Shown: one piece after another, positions 45,711-53,776 of the stretch
How the letters are laid out: every line of letters begins with the position of its first letter
How positions within the stretch are numbered: position 1 is the first letter of the stretch
From: Curtobacterium sp. MR_MD2014
GTDB taxonomy: Bacteria > Actinomycetota > Actinomycetes > Actinomycetales > Microbacteriaceae
Reading direction: 5' to 3'
Length of the DNA stretch: 64,000 nt
Assembly: GCF_000772085.1 (NCBI RefSeq)
Contig: NZ_CP009755.1
Coordinates: forward strand, 1,426,001-1,490,000
Notes under the pieces: generated by a model
What the model saw: only the letters and a program-made list of their open reading frames with translations
Told to the model about the DNA's origin: nothing
Database searches by the model: none
Made by a program: the position numbers and the translations under genes

Positions 45711-46838
45711 GTGCACCTGCCGCGACGACGTGAGACCCCCGACGACCACGCGCCGACCCCGAACGTGACGTTCGAGGCGACCCGCGTCGGCACCGGCGTG
45801 CGCGTGAACGCGTTCCGCATCGGCTTCATGGGAGCCCTGGGCGTGCTCATCGCCCTGCTGGCCGGCGTGATCGTCCAGCAGCTCAGCACGGTCCTGGTCT
45901 ACATCGGCGTCGCGCTCTTCCTGTCGCTGGGCATCGACCCGCTGGTGTCCTTCCTCGAACGGTTCATCCCGCGCTGGTCGGCGATCACGATCGTCGTCGT
46001 GGGTGTCCTGTCCGCCTTCGCCGGCGTCGTGTTCGCGGTCGTCCCGATCCTCATCCAGCAGGCGACGAACCTCGTCCAGAACTTCCCGGAGATCGTCCAG
46101 GACATCTCGCAGCAGGAGTGGGTCCAGGACCTGTCACAGCAGTTCGCCGGCGCCGTCGACGTCAACCACGCGCTGGAGTCGCTGCAGTCCTTCGTGGAGG
46201 ACCCGGGCAACCTCCTCAGCCTCGGTGGCGGGATCCTGGCGGTCGGCAGCGGCATCCTGTCCGGCCTGACCGGCGCGATCATCGTCATCATCCTGATGCT
46301 GTACTTCCTGGCGTCGATGCGGGGCCTGAAGTCGATGGCCTACCGCTTCGTGCCGGCGACACGTCGGCAGAACTTCGTCGACGTCAGCGAGCAGATCACC
46401 CAGGCCGTCGGCCGCTACGTCGTCGGACAGATCAGCCAGGCGCTGATCAACGGCATCCTCAGCCTCGTGTTCCTGCTCATCATCGGTGCACCGCTGCCCG
46501 TGCTGCTGGCGACCTTCGCGTTCCTGGGCTCGCTCATCCCGCTCGTCGGCACCCTCGCCGCGGCGGTCGTCATCTCCCTGCTCTGCCTGTTCGCCTCGCC
46601 GGCCACGGCGCTCGCGGCCGCGATCTACTACCTCGTCTACATGCAGGTCGAGGCGTACCTCATCTCCCCGCGCATCATGTCGCGCGCGGTGCAGGTGCCG
46701 GGCGCCCTGGTGGTCATCGCCGCGGTCGCCGGTGGCACGATCGGCGGGGTCCTCGGGGCGCTCGTCGCCGTGCCGGTCGCCGCGTCGGTGATCATCATCG
46801 TGCAGAAGGTCATCTACCCCCGCCAGGAGCAGTCGTGA
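45711..46838 (+). CDS. AI-2E family transporter
   Basis: A 375-aa membrane protein with about seven or eight hydrophobic segments. The family signature is seen in the conserved C-terminal stretch LPVLLATFAFLGSLIPLVGT and YLVYMQVEAYLISPRIMSRA. Despite the name, family members include Na+/H+ antiporters and exporters of unknown substrate. The frame opens at GTG 45711, one base after the tRNA; GTG at 45765, just before VTFEATRVG, is an equally credible start. The stop overlaps the next gene (GTGA). Confidence 0.88.
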   Translation: MHLPRRRETPDDHAPTPNVTFEATRVGTGVRVNAFRIGFMGALGVLIALLAGVIVQQLSTVLVYIGVALFLSLGIDPLVSFLERFIPRWSAITIVVVGVLSAFAGVVFAVVPILIQQATNLVQNFPEIVQDISQQEWVQDLSQQFAGAVDVNHALESLQSFVEDPGNLLSLGGGILAVGSGILSGLTGAIIVIILMLYFLASMRGLKSMAYRFVPATRRQNFVDVSEQITQAVGRYVVGQISQALINGILSLVFLLIIGAPLPVLLATFAFLGSLIPLVGTLAAAVVISLLCLFASPATALAAAIYYLVYMQVEAYLISPRIMSRAVQVPGALVVIAAVAGGTIGGVLGALVAVPVAASVIIIVQKVIYPRQEQS

Positions 46839-47653
46839 GCACGGTCGACCCGGACCTGGCCGAGCACGTCGCGGCCCGCGATGCCTGGGCCCGCAGCGCG
46901 CGCGGCCCGCTCGCCCTGGTGAACGCGCAGCACGTCGACCGCCCGCAGCCCGTGTGGCCGGTCGCCGGGCAGTGGGCGCCGGTCCCCGGCGGTCTCACCG
47001 TCACCGCCGCGGCGGCGGACGGCGTCGTGGTCGACGGCGTCCCGGTGGACGGCACGGTGCTGGTCGCCGGTGACACCGCCGTCGTGCCGTCGACCGTCGC
47101 CTTCGCCGACGGGCTCGCCGGCACGGTGCACGGCTCCACGCTCCGCGTCTGGGACCCGGCCTCCGACGCGGTCTCCCGCTTCGCACGCATCGCGCGGTTC
47201 GCGCCGCGGCCGGGCGGGTGGGTCACGGCCGGCAGGTACGAACCCTGGTCCGGTCAGGAGGCACCCGGTCACCTCACCGACGCCGCCGGCGACCCCCTGC
47301 CCGTCACCGGGACGATCGAGACCACGGTGGACGACGTTCCCGTGCGGCTCACCGCGGTGCGGTCCGCGCCGTTCCAGGGCCGGCCGCGGTTGCAGCTCAT
47401 CGTGCAGGACACCACCAGCGCCCTGCCCGAGGGCGACCCGGGCAGCTCGTACTCGATGGGACGCTTCCTGTACCTGCCCGAGCCCGACGGCGCGGCCGAG
47501 GTCGCGCTCGACTGGGACCGGCTCGTCCTGCCGCCCTGCGCGTTCTCGTACCAGTACGCCTGCCCGGTGCCCCCGGAGGAGAACCGCCTCCCGGTCGCAC
47601 TCACCGCGGGGGAGCGGCACCCCGTCGACGAGCAGGGCGCCGTCCTGCACTGA
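46835..47653 (+). CDS. DUF1684 family protein
   Basis: A 272-aa protein of the DUF1684 family, recognised from PAGRYEPW-type segments and the C-terminal LPPCAFSYQYACPVPPEENR followed by LPVALTAGERH. No signal peptide is evident. Function unknown; it is common in actinobacteria. It starts inside the transporter stop codon, so the two may work together. Confidence 0.87.
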   Translation: MSTVDPDLAEHVAARDAWARSARGPLALVNAQHVDRPQPVWPVAGQWAPVPGGLTVTAAAADGVVVDGVPVDGTVLVAGDTAVVPSTVAFADGLAGTVHGSTLRVWDPASDAVSRFARIARFAPRPGGWVTAGRYEPWSGQEAPGHLTDAAGDPLPVTGTIETTVDDVPVRLTAVRSAPFQGRPRLQLIVQDTTSALPEGDPGSSYSMGRFLYLPEPDGAAEVALDWDRLVLPPCAFSYQYACPVPPEENRLPVALTAGERHPVDEQGAVLH

Positions 47654-47715
47654 GGCCCGCCCGGTCCGCCCGCGCGGTCTGCTCGCCGGGTGTGGCGTTC
47701 CCAGCGCGGACGCTG

Positions 47716-47721
47716 CATAAT
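47716..47721 (+). promoter_or_regulatory. Candidate -10 box for the DUF3145 gene
   Basis: CATAAT in the 172-bp gap before 47826 would give a 5' leader of roughly 95-100 nt, unusually long for this window. No clear -35 box or known riboswitch was recognised in it. Confidence 0.4.
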
Positions 47722-47825
47722 GGGCGTGTCCGCAGGGACATCACAATCTGATACCGATGGTTCCGCTACCGGGACTCCGCACCACAGGTCGATGGGGAAG
47801 TCGCACCTGACGAAGCGGAGGAATC

Positions 47826-48326
47826 GTGAACGGAACGACGACAGGGGTGCTGTACGTGCACTCCTCACCACGCGCGCTCTGCCCGCACGTCGAATGGGCG
47901 GCCGGTCGCGCGATGAGCCGCGCCGTGAACTTCTCGTGGCTCGACCAGCCCGCACTCGACGGCTCCCGCCGGACGGAGTTCACGTGGACGGGCCAGGTCG
48001 GCACCGGTGCGGCGATCGCCTCTGCCCTGCGCGGGTGGGAGCACCTGCGCTACGAGGTCACCGAGGAACCGACCGCGCAGTCTGACGGCGGGCGGTGGAT
48101 GCACACGCCCGACCTCGGCGTCTTCTTCGCGCAGACCGACGTGTCCGGCAACATGGTCGTCCCCGAGGACCGTGTGCGCTACGCCATGGAGGTCGCCGGC
48201 AGCAACGCCCTCGAACTCCACCGCGAACTCCGTCTCGCCCTCGGGCAGGCCTGGGACGACGAGCTCGAGCCCTTCCGGCACGCCGCCGAGGGCAACCCCG
48301 TCGTCTGGCTGCACCGCGTCGGCTGA
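47826..48326 (+). CDS. DUF3145 family protein
   Basis: A 166-aa protein of a family largely limited to actinobacteria. Diagnostic stretches are TGVLYVHSSPRALCPHVEWA, LRGWEHLRYEVTEEPT and PEDRVRYAMEVAGSNALELH. Function unknown. GTG start with gcggagga upstream. It converges on the fab operon across a repeat-containing interval. Confidence 0.9.
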   Translation: MNGTTTGVLYVHSSPRALCPHVEWAAGRAMSRAVNFSWLDQPALDGSRRTEFTWTGQVGTGAAIASALRGWEHLRYEVTEEPTAQSDGGRWMHTPDLGVFFAQTDVSGNMVVPEDRVRYAMEVAGSNALELHRELRLALGQAWDDELEPFRHAAEGNPVVWLHRVG

Positions 48327-48639
48327 CCCCTCCCGCGCCCTCCGCACCACTCGGACGCCGCCCGCTCCCTCCGGAGTCGGCGGCGTCCGTCGTCCCCGCG
48401 TGCGGCACGCCTGTCGTCGAGGAGCTGTGCCCTGGCCTCGTTCAGGTCGCACGACGTGCCGCCTGCGGACGTCCCGGTCGCAGGACACGCCGTCGTCGCG
48501 GAACATGAGCGGCAGGTCGTGGGACCGGAACGGCCCGGGCACCGGCGGCCGAGGGGCGGACCCAGCCCGTGACGGACGGAGGCCCGCCCTGCGGACGCAG
48601 GACGGGCCTCCAGGCCGACGACGGGTCGGCGACGACGGA
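48327..48639. other. 313-bp convergent gap with repeat copy C and a terminator
   Basis: No gene. It contains the third 82-nt element (48445-48526) and a hairpin at about 48577-48612, ggaggcccgccctgc against gcaggacgggcctcc with one mismatch and a 4-nt loop. The hairpin sits 28 bases beyond the fabF stop and could end transcription from both sides. Confidence 0.75.
48445..48526. repeat. 82-nt palindromic interspersed element, copy C
   Basis: Starts ggtcgcacgacgtgccgc and ends gcggcaggtcgtgggacc, an inverted repeat of 16 of 18. It has the same length and layout as copies A and B 15 kb away. The flank ctggcctcgttca resembles the ctggccgttcc before copy B. Confidence 0.85.
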
Positions 48640-49884
48640 TCAGGCCGTGCGGAACGCCACCACGGCGTTGTGTCCGCCGAACCCGAACGAGTTGCTCACC
48701 GCGAGCAGGTCACCTGCGGGCAGCTCGCGCGGCGCGGTCGCGACGTCCATCACGATCTCCGGGTCCTGCTCGGTCAGGTTGATCGTCGGCGGCGCGACGC
48801 GCTGGTGCAGCGCCATCACCGTGAACGCGGCCTCGATCGCACCCGCACCGCCGAGCAGGTGCCCCGTCGACGCCTTGGTGGCCGAGACGACCACGTTGTC
48901 GAGGTGGTCGCCGAAGACGCGGCGCATCGCGTGGTACTCGGCCACGTCGCCGACCGGGGTCGAGGTGGCGTGGGCGTTGACGTGGACGACGTCCTCGCGG
49001 GCGGCGTCGGCGTGCTCGAGCGCCGTGATGACCGCGCGGGCGGCGGCGCTGCCCTCGGGGTCCGGCGCGGTGATGTGGAAGGCGTCCGAGGTGATCCCGG
49101 CACCGGCGACCTCGGCGTAGATCGTCGCGCCGCGGGCCTCCGCGTGCTCCTTCGACTCGAGGATGAGCGCTGCGGCGCCGTCGCCGAGCACGAAGCCGTC
49201 GCGCGTGACGTCGTACGGACGCGAGGCCGTCTCGGGGGAGTCGTTCCGTCGCGAGAGTGCCTGCATCGCGGCGAACGCGGCGAGGGGCAGCGGGTGCAGT
49301 GCGGCCTCGGCGCCACCGGTGATGACGATGTCGGCGTCGCCGTCGGCGATGTGGCGGTAGGCCTCGGCCAGCGACTCGGTGGACGAGGCGCAGGCGGAGA
49401 GGTACGTGCGGGCACCGCCGCGCGCGCCGAACTCCATCTCGATGGCGGCGGCGGGGCCGTTCGCCATGAGCATCGGGACCGTCATCGGCATGACGCGACG
49501 CGGACCCTTCTCGCGCAGGGTGTCCCAGGCGTCGAGGAGCGTGTTGACGCCGCCGATGCCGGTCGCCCAGTCGACGACGAGGCGCTCGGGGACGACGGTC
49601 TCGGGGTCGATGCCGGCGTCGGCCCAGGCCTCACGAGCGGCGACGAGCGACAGCTGCGACGAGGGGTCGAGGCGCTTGGTCTCCGGGCGCGTGAGCTGGT
49701 CCGTGAGGAAGCGGCGTGCCTGGCCGGCGAACTCGACGGGGATCTCGAGCGACGAGTAGCGCTCGTCCTCGATGCGGGTGATGCCGGACCCGCCGGCGAG
49801 CAGCGCGTCCCAGGTCTCCGGGGCGGTCGCGGCGAGGGGTGTGATCGCACCGATCCCGGTGACGACGACGGTCTTCTTGGTCAT
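48640..49884 (-). CDS. fabF: Beta-ketoacyl-[ACP] synthase II
   Basis: A 414-aa thiolase-fold enzyme elongating fatty acids. The catalytic Cys165 is in YLSACASSTESLAEAY; the two histidines are in VHVNAHATSTPVGD and TKASTGHLLGGAGAIEA; FGFGGHNAV closes the site. It is the last gene of fabD-fabH-acpP-fabF. A hairpin and short tandem repeats separate it from acpP, so its level may differ from the upstream genes. Confidence 0.95.
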   Translation of the reverse strand: MTKKTVVVTGIGAITPLAATAPETWDALLAGGSGITRIEDERYSSLEIPVEFAGQARRFLTDQLTRPETKRLDPSSQLSLVAAREAWADAGIDPETVVPERLVVDWATGIGGVNTLLDAWDTLREKGPRRVMPMTVPMLMANGPAAAIEMEFGARGGARTYLSACASSTESLAEAYRHIADGDADIVITGGAEAALHPLPLAAFAAMQALSRRNDSPETASRPYDVTRDGFVLGDGAAALILESKEHAEARGATIYAEVAGAGITSDAFHITAPDPEGSAAARAVITALEHADAAREDVVHVNAHATSTPVGDVAEYHAMRRVFGDHLDNVVVSATKASTGHLLGGAGAIEAAFTVMALHQRVAPPTINLTEQDPEIVMDVATAPRELPAGDLLAVSNSFGFGGHNAVVAFRTA

Positions 49885-49909
49885 GGAACGACGTGTCTTT
49901 CGTGTGGAC

Positions 49910-49997
49910 TGGTCGAGCGCCGGTGGACGCCCGTCCGTGTGGTCGAGCGCCGGTGGGCGCCCGTCCGGTGTGGTCGAGCGCCGGTGGGAGCTCCACC
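49910..49997. repeat. 30/31-bp tandem repeat between acpP and fabF
   Basis: Units begin tggtcgagcgccggtgg at 49910, 49940 and 49971; the third is partial. They lie upstream of fabF, within the presumed operon. Confidence 0.8.
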
Positions 49998-50011
49998 GCT
50001 GGTGGACGAGG

Positions 50012-50054
50012 TGAGCGCCGCGGCCCGCGGGATGTGCGCGGTCCGCGGCGCTCA
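50012..50054 (-). terminator. Hairpin between acpP and fabF
   Basis: tgagcgccgcgg (50012-50023) pairs perfectly with ccgcggcgctca (50043-50054). It begins 12 bases after the acpP stop in the direction of transcription. It may be a partial terminator that makes acpP more abundant than fabF. Confidence 0.65.
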
Positions 50055-50065
50055 GGAAGCTCGCG

Positions 50066-50314
50066 TCAGGCCTGGGCCTTCGTGATGTAGTCGACGGCGT
50101 CGCCCACGGTCTTGAGGTTCTTGACCTCTTCGTCCGGGATCTTCACGTCGAACTTCTCCTCGGCGTTCACGACGATGGTCATCATCGAGATCGAGTCGAT
50201 GTCGAGGTCGTCGGTGAACGACTTGTCGGCGGCGACGGTGTCGGTCGCGATGCCGGTCTCGTCGTTGATCAGCTCGGCCAGGCCGGCGAGGACTTCTTCG
50301 TTGGACAGGGCCAT
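50066..50314 (-). CDS. acpP: Acyl carrier protein
   Basis: An 82-aa four-helix carrier. The phosphopantetheine site is Ser41 in DDLDIDSISMMTIV, where isoleucine replaces the usual leucine of DSL. Helix 2 reads VVNAEEKFDVKIPDE, typical of type II fatty acid synthase carriers. It sits between fabH and fabF. The ATG at 50314 follows a good ggag site on this strand. Confidence 0.95.
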   Translation of the reverse strand: MALSNEEVLAGLAELINDETGIATDTVAADKSFTDDLDIDSISMMTIVVNAEEKFDVKIPDEEVKNLKTVGDAVDYITKAQA

Positions 50315-50405
50315 GGGTGTTCTCCTTGAGGGGGGTGTCGTTTGACCGTGGACCAGCCTAGGGCACGAGTGGTACGGGTGCCCGGAGCCGAGCCGGGATG
50401 GGGGA

Positions 50406-51461
50406 CTAGGGGAGGACGACGACCTGCGCGCCGAACACGAGACCGGCACCGAAGCCGATCTGCAGCGCGAGACCGCCGGAGAGCTCGGGGTGCTCCTCGA
50501 GCAGGCGGTGCGTGGCGAGCGGGATGCTCGCGGCGGAGGTGTTGCCGGTGGTGGTGATGTCGCGGGCGATCGTCACCGTCTCGGGCAGGCCGAGCTGCTT
50601 GGCGAACTCGTCGATGATGCGGATGTTCGCCTGGTGCGGCACGAACGCGGCGAGGTCCTCCGGACGGACGCCGGCGGTCTCGAGCGCCTGCCGCGCGACC
50701 TTGACCATCTCCCAGACGGCCCAGCGGAACACCGTCTGACCGGCCTGGCGCATCGTGGGACGCGGGGCTCCGGCGGCCCACTCGTTGTACGTCGCCGTCA
50801 TGCCGATGGCGTCCCACTTCGAGCCGTCCGAGCCCCAGATCGTCGGGGCGATGCCGGGGAAGTCGCTCGGGCCGACGATCGCGGCACCCGCACCGTCACC
50901 GAGCAGGAACGAGATCGAGCGGTCGGTCGGGTCGACGACGTCGCTGAGCTTCTCGGCCCCGACGACCAGCACGTGGTCGGCGAGCCCGGACTTGATGAAC
51001 GAGTCGGCCTGGGCGATGCCGTACGCGTAGCCGGCGCAGGCCGCGCTGACGTCGTAGGCCGCCGCGGGCGTCGCGCCGATGCGCTCCGCGAGCAACGACG
51101 CCATCGACGGCGTCGCCACGGTGTGGGTGACGGTGCTGACGAGCACGACGCCGACCTGCTCGGGCGTGATGCCGGCCTTCTCGATGGCCTCGCGCGCCGC
51201 GGCCTCGGCGAGGTCGACCGCCTCGACGTCGGCGCCGGCACGCTTGCGCGTCACGATGCCGGTGCGCTGGCGGATCCACTCGTCGGAGGAGTCGATCGGA
51301 CCGACGAGGTCCTCGTTCGGCACGACGTGCTCACCGCGGGCGGCACCGAACGCCATGATGCGGGTGTACTCGTGGCCGCGACGCTGCTGCAGCACCGGAC
51401 GGGAGGCGCGGGGCGCGTCGGTCCCGTCGGCTGCGGGGGACGGCGTGGTGGCGTCGGTCAT
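50406..51461 (-). CDS. fabH: Beta-ketoacyl-[ACP] synthase III
   Basis: A 351-aa initiating condensing enzyme. Cys142 lies in DVSAACAGYAYG, His in VPHQANIRIIDEFA and Asn in TTTGNTSAASIP. It joins a starter acyl-CoA with malonyl-ACP and sets the straight or branched nature of the fatty acids. The N-terminus is about 30 residues longer than E. coli FabH. The ATG overlaps the fabD stop (ATGA). Confidence 0.95.
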   Translation of the reverse strand: MTDATTPSPAADGTDAPRASRPVLQQRRGHEYTRIMAFGAARGEHVVPNEDLVGPIDSSDEWIRQRTGIVTRKRAGADVEAVDLAEAAAREAIEKAGITPEQVGVVLVSTVTHTVATPSMASLLAERIGATPAAAYDVSAACAGYAYGIAQADSFIKSGLADHVLVVGAEKLSDVVDPTDRSISFLLGDGAGAAIVGPSDFPGIAPTIWGSDGSKWDAIGMTATYNEWAAGAPRPTMRQAGQTVFRWAVWEMVKVARQALETAGVRPEDLAAFVPHQANIRIIDEFAKQLGLPETVTIARDITTTGNTSAASIPLATHRLLEEHPELSGGLALQIGFGAGLVFGAQVVVLP

Positions 51462-52450
51462 GCGGTTGCGTCTGCTTCCTCGCCTGCGGGCTGCTGGCCC
51501 ACCGGCTGATCGTCCGGGACGGCTGCTGCGCGCGCGTCCTGCTCGAGGAGCTCGACGGCGGCGGGCAGGTCGTCGGGGGTCTTGACGGCGACGGTGGGCG
51601 TGCCGCGCAGGCCACGCTTGGCCAGCCCGACGAGCGCGCCCGCCGGCGCGAGTTCGATGATGCCGGTGACACCGGCGGCGGAGAAGGACGCCATGACGGC
51701 GTCCCAGTGCACGGGGCTCGCGATCTGGCGGACCATCAGGTCGACGAACCGTCGGCCGTCGTCCACGCGCGATCCGTCGGCGTTCGTCCAGATCGGCAGC
51801 GTCGGGTCCTGCACCGACGCCCCGGCCGCGACCGGTGCGACCCGGTCGACCGCGGGGGCCATGTACCGCGTGTGGAAGGCGCCGGCGACGGCGAGCGGCA
51901 CGACCCGGGCGCGAGCCGGCGGATCGGCGGCCAGTGCTGCGACGGCGTCGGCGGGACCGGCGACGACGGTCTGGCCGCCGCCGTTGTGGTTGGCCGGCAC
52001 GAGCCCGTGCTGCTCGAGGGCTGCGGCGATCGCGTCGGCGTCGCCGCCGAGCACGGCGGCCATCGACGTCGGCTCCAGCGCTGCGGCGTCCGCCATCGCC
52101 CGGCCGCGCTCGGCGACCAGCGCGACGGCGTCGGTCGGCTCGAGGATCCCGGCGACACCGGCGGCGGTGAACTCGCCGACCGAGTGTCCGGCGACGCCAC
52201 CGACCAGGGCACGACGGCCGTCGGCGAGCAGGGCGTCGGCGGTGACGAGCCCGGCAGCCACGATGAGCGGCTGCGCGAGGGCGGTGTCCTTGATGGTGTC
52301 CGCGTCGGAGTTCGTGCCGTGCTCGACGAGGTCGACGCCGATCGCCTCGGACCACGCTCCGACGCGGTCACGGACGGCGGAGTCCTCGAGCCAGGGGGCG
52401 AGGAAGCCGGGGGTCTGGGAGCCCTGTCCGGGCGCGACGACGACGATCAC
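51458..52450 (-). CDS. fabD: Malonyl-CoA:ACP transacylase
   Basis: A 330-aa acyltransferase supplying malonyl-ACP. PGQGSQTPGF and GHSVGEF (nucleophile Ser90) are diagnostic; the catalytic His is in AGAFHTRYM. The C-terminus carries an extra acidic Ala/Pro/Glu tail. GTG start at 52450 with gagga upstream. The promoter region contains an inverted repeat that may be the FasR operator. Confidence 0.94.
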   Translation of the reverse strand: MIVVVAPGQGSQTPGFLAPWLEDSAVRDRVGAWSEAIGVDLVEHGTNSDADTIKDTALAQPLIVAAGLVTADALLADGRRALVGGVAGHSVGEFTAAGVAGILEPTDAVALVAERGRAMADAAALEPTSMAAVLGGDADAIAAALEQHGLVPANHNGGGQTVVAGPADAVAALAADPPARARVVPLAVAGAFHTRYMAPAVDRVAPVAAGASVQDPTLPIWTNADGSRVDDGRRFVDLMVRQIASPVHWDAVMASFSAAGVTGIIELAPAGALVGLAKRGLRGTPTVAVKTPDDLPAAVELLEQDARAAAVPDDQPVGQQPAGEEADATA

Positions 52451-52473
52451 CGGTCAATCCTCGTCGCCGCGCC

Positions 52474-52502
52474 GCTGTCGGCCCGTGTGGACATCCGACA
52501 GC
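52474..52502 (-). promoter_or_regulatory. Candidate FasR operator upstream of fabD
   Basis: gctgtcgg (52474-52481) and ccgacagc (52495-52502) are a perfect 8-bp inverted repeat with a 13-nt spacer in the 89-bp fasR-fabD gap. On the fabD strand a tagggat-like -10 lies just upstream. Assignment to FasR is inferred from position. Confidence 0.5.
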
Positions 52503-52539
52503 GATCCGGCGGGGACGTTGTGCGATCCCTACCGTCGGG

Positions 52540-53769
52540 TCAGCGACGCGGCGGCAGGCGCCGTCGACCGGCGTTCGACTCGGACATCGCGCCGAGGATG
52601 AGCGCCGACTGCACGATCAGGGCGTCACGCGCGTGGGTGGCGTCCCACCCGATGACGTCGGCGACGCGGCGGAGCCGGTAGCGCACGGTGTTCGGGTGCA
52701 CGAACAGCTCGCGCGCCGTCGCCTCGAGCGACCGGCCGGTGTCGAGGTAGCACCAGAGCGTCTGCAGGAGCTCGGTCGACTGGTCCTTGAGGGGGACGTA
52801 GATGCGCTGCACCAGTGCCGACCGAGCGAGCGGGTCACCCGCCAGGGCCCGCTCCGGCAGCAGGTCGTCGGCGAGTGCCGGACGGGGAGCACCGCGCCAC
52901 GCACGTGCGACGGCGAACCCGGCGAGGGCGCCCTTCGCGCTGGTCGAGGCGTCGACGACCCCGGGGACCTCGTTGCCGAGCACCAGGTGCCCCTCGCCGA
53001 ACGACGGTTCGAGGGCCTGGGCGATGGCGGTGAAGGACACCGGCTCCTCGCCCTCGGGGACGTCGTCACGCGGGGTGGCCCGCCCGATGACGACCACGAG
53101 CCGAGAGCCCTGCACGCCGATGAGCACGTCGGCGTCCATGTGGCGCGCGGTGCGGCGGATCTGGTCGACCTCGAGCTGCTTCGGTGCGTTCCCGACGAGC
53201 ACCGCGACCTCGCCGTGGCCGTGCCAGCCGAGCGCGGCGATGCGGGAGGGCAGCTCGTCGTCGTACTCGCCCGACAGGATCGAGTCGACGACCAGTGCCT
53301 CGAGCCGGGCGTCCCACAGGCCGCGGGCCTCGGCGGCGCGGGCGTAGACGTCGGCCGCTGCGAAGGCGATGTCCCGCGAGTACTTCAGGATCGCTTCCTG
53401 GAGCATCTCGTCGTCCTTCGCGCGCTCCTCGACCACGGTCACCACGACGCGGATGAGCTGCAGCGTCTGCTGCAGGCTCACCGAACGCAGGAGCTCACGC
53501 GGGGCGGACCCGAAGACGTCGGCGGCGGCGATCCACGGGGTCGACGCGGTGCCCTCGAGCCAGGAGATGAACGAGGTGATCCCCGCCTGGGCGACGAGGC
53601 CCACGGCGGACCGGCGCCCCGGGGGCATCTCGCTGTACCAGGGCAGGGTGTCCTCGAGCCGCTTGATCGTGGCGGTCGAGAGTTCGCCCGACACCTGCCG
53701 GAGCCAGGAGAGCGCGCGTTCGCGGTCCCTCTCCTGGCCCACGGCAGCGTCGGTGCGGGGTGTGCTCAC
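52540..53769 (-). CDS. fasR: FasR-like PucR/CdaR-type regulator of fatty acid synthesis
   Basis: A 409-aa regulator with a GGDEF-like/CdaR middle region and a C-terminal PucR helix-turn-helix: LLQTLWCYLDTGRSLEATAR and HPNTVRYRLRRVADVIGWD. A gene of this type directly upstream of fabD-fabH-acpP-fabF is the arrangement of FasR, the activator of that operon in Streptomyces. The start GTG (STPRTDAAVGQERD) is 7 bases after the aceE stop, so it may be cotranscribed with aceE. The longer upstream frame lies inside aceE and is not used. Confidence 0.87.
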   Translation of the reverse strand: MSTPRTDAAVGQERDRERALSWLRQVSGELSTATIKRLEDTLPWYSEMPPGRRSAVGLVAQAGITSFISWLEGTASTPWIAAADVFGSAPRELLRSVSLQQTLQLIRVVVTVVEERAKDDEMLQEAILKYSRDIAFAAADVYARAAEARGLWDARLEALVVDSILSGEYDDELPSRIAALGWHGHGEVAVLVGNAPKQLEVDQIRRTARHMDADVLIGVQGSRLVVVIGRATPRDDVPEGEEPVSFTAIAQALEPSFGEGHLVLGNEVPGVVDASTSAKGALAGFAVARAWRGAPRPALADDLLPERALAGDPLARSALVQRIYVPLKDQSTELLQTLWCYLDTGRSLEATARELFVHPNTVRYRLRRVADVIGWDATHARDALIVQSALILGAMSESNAGRRRLPPRR

Positions 53770-53776
53770 CGGCGGA

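Noticed and set aside
48327..48639. Remnant of an insertion sequence
   Set aside because: Only the 82-nt element and a terminator are present; no transposase fragment was seen in any frame.
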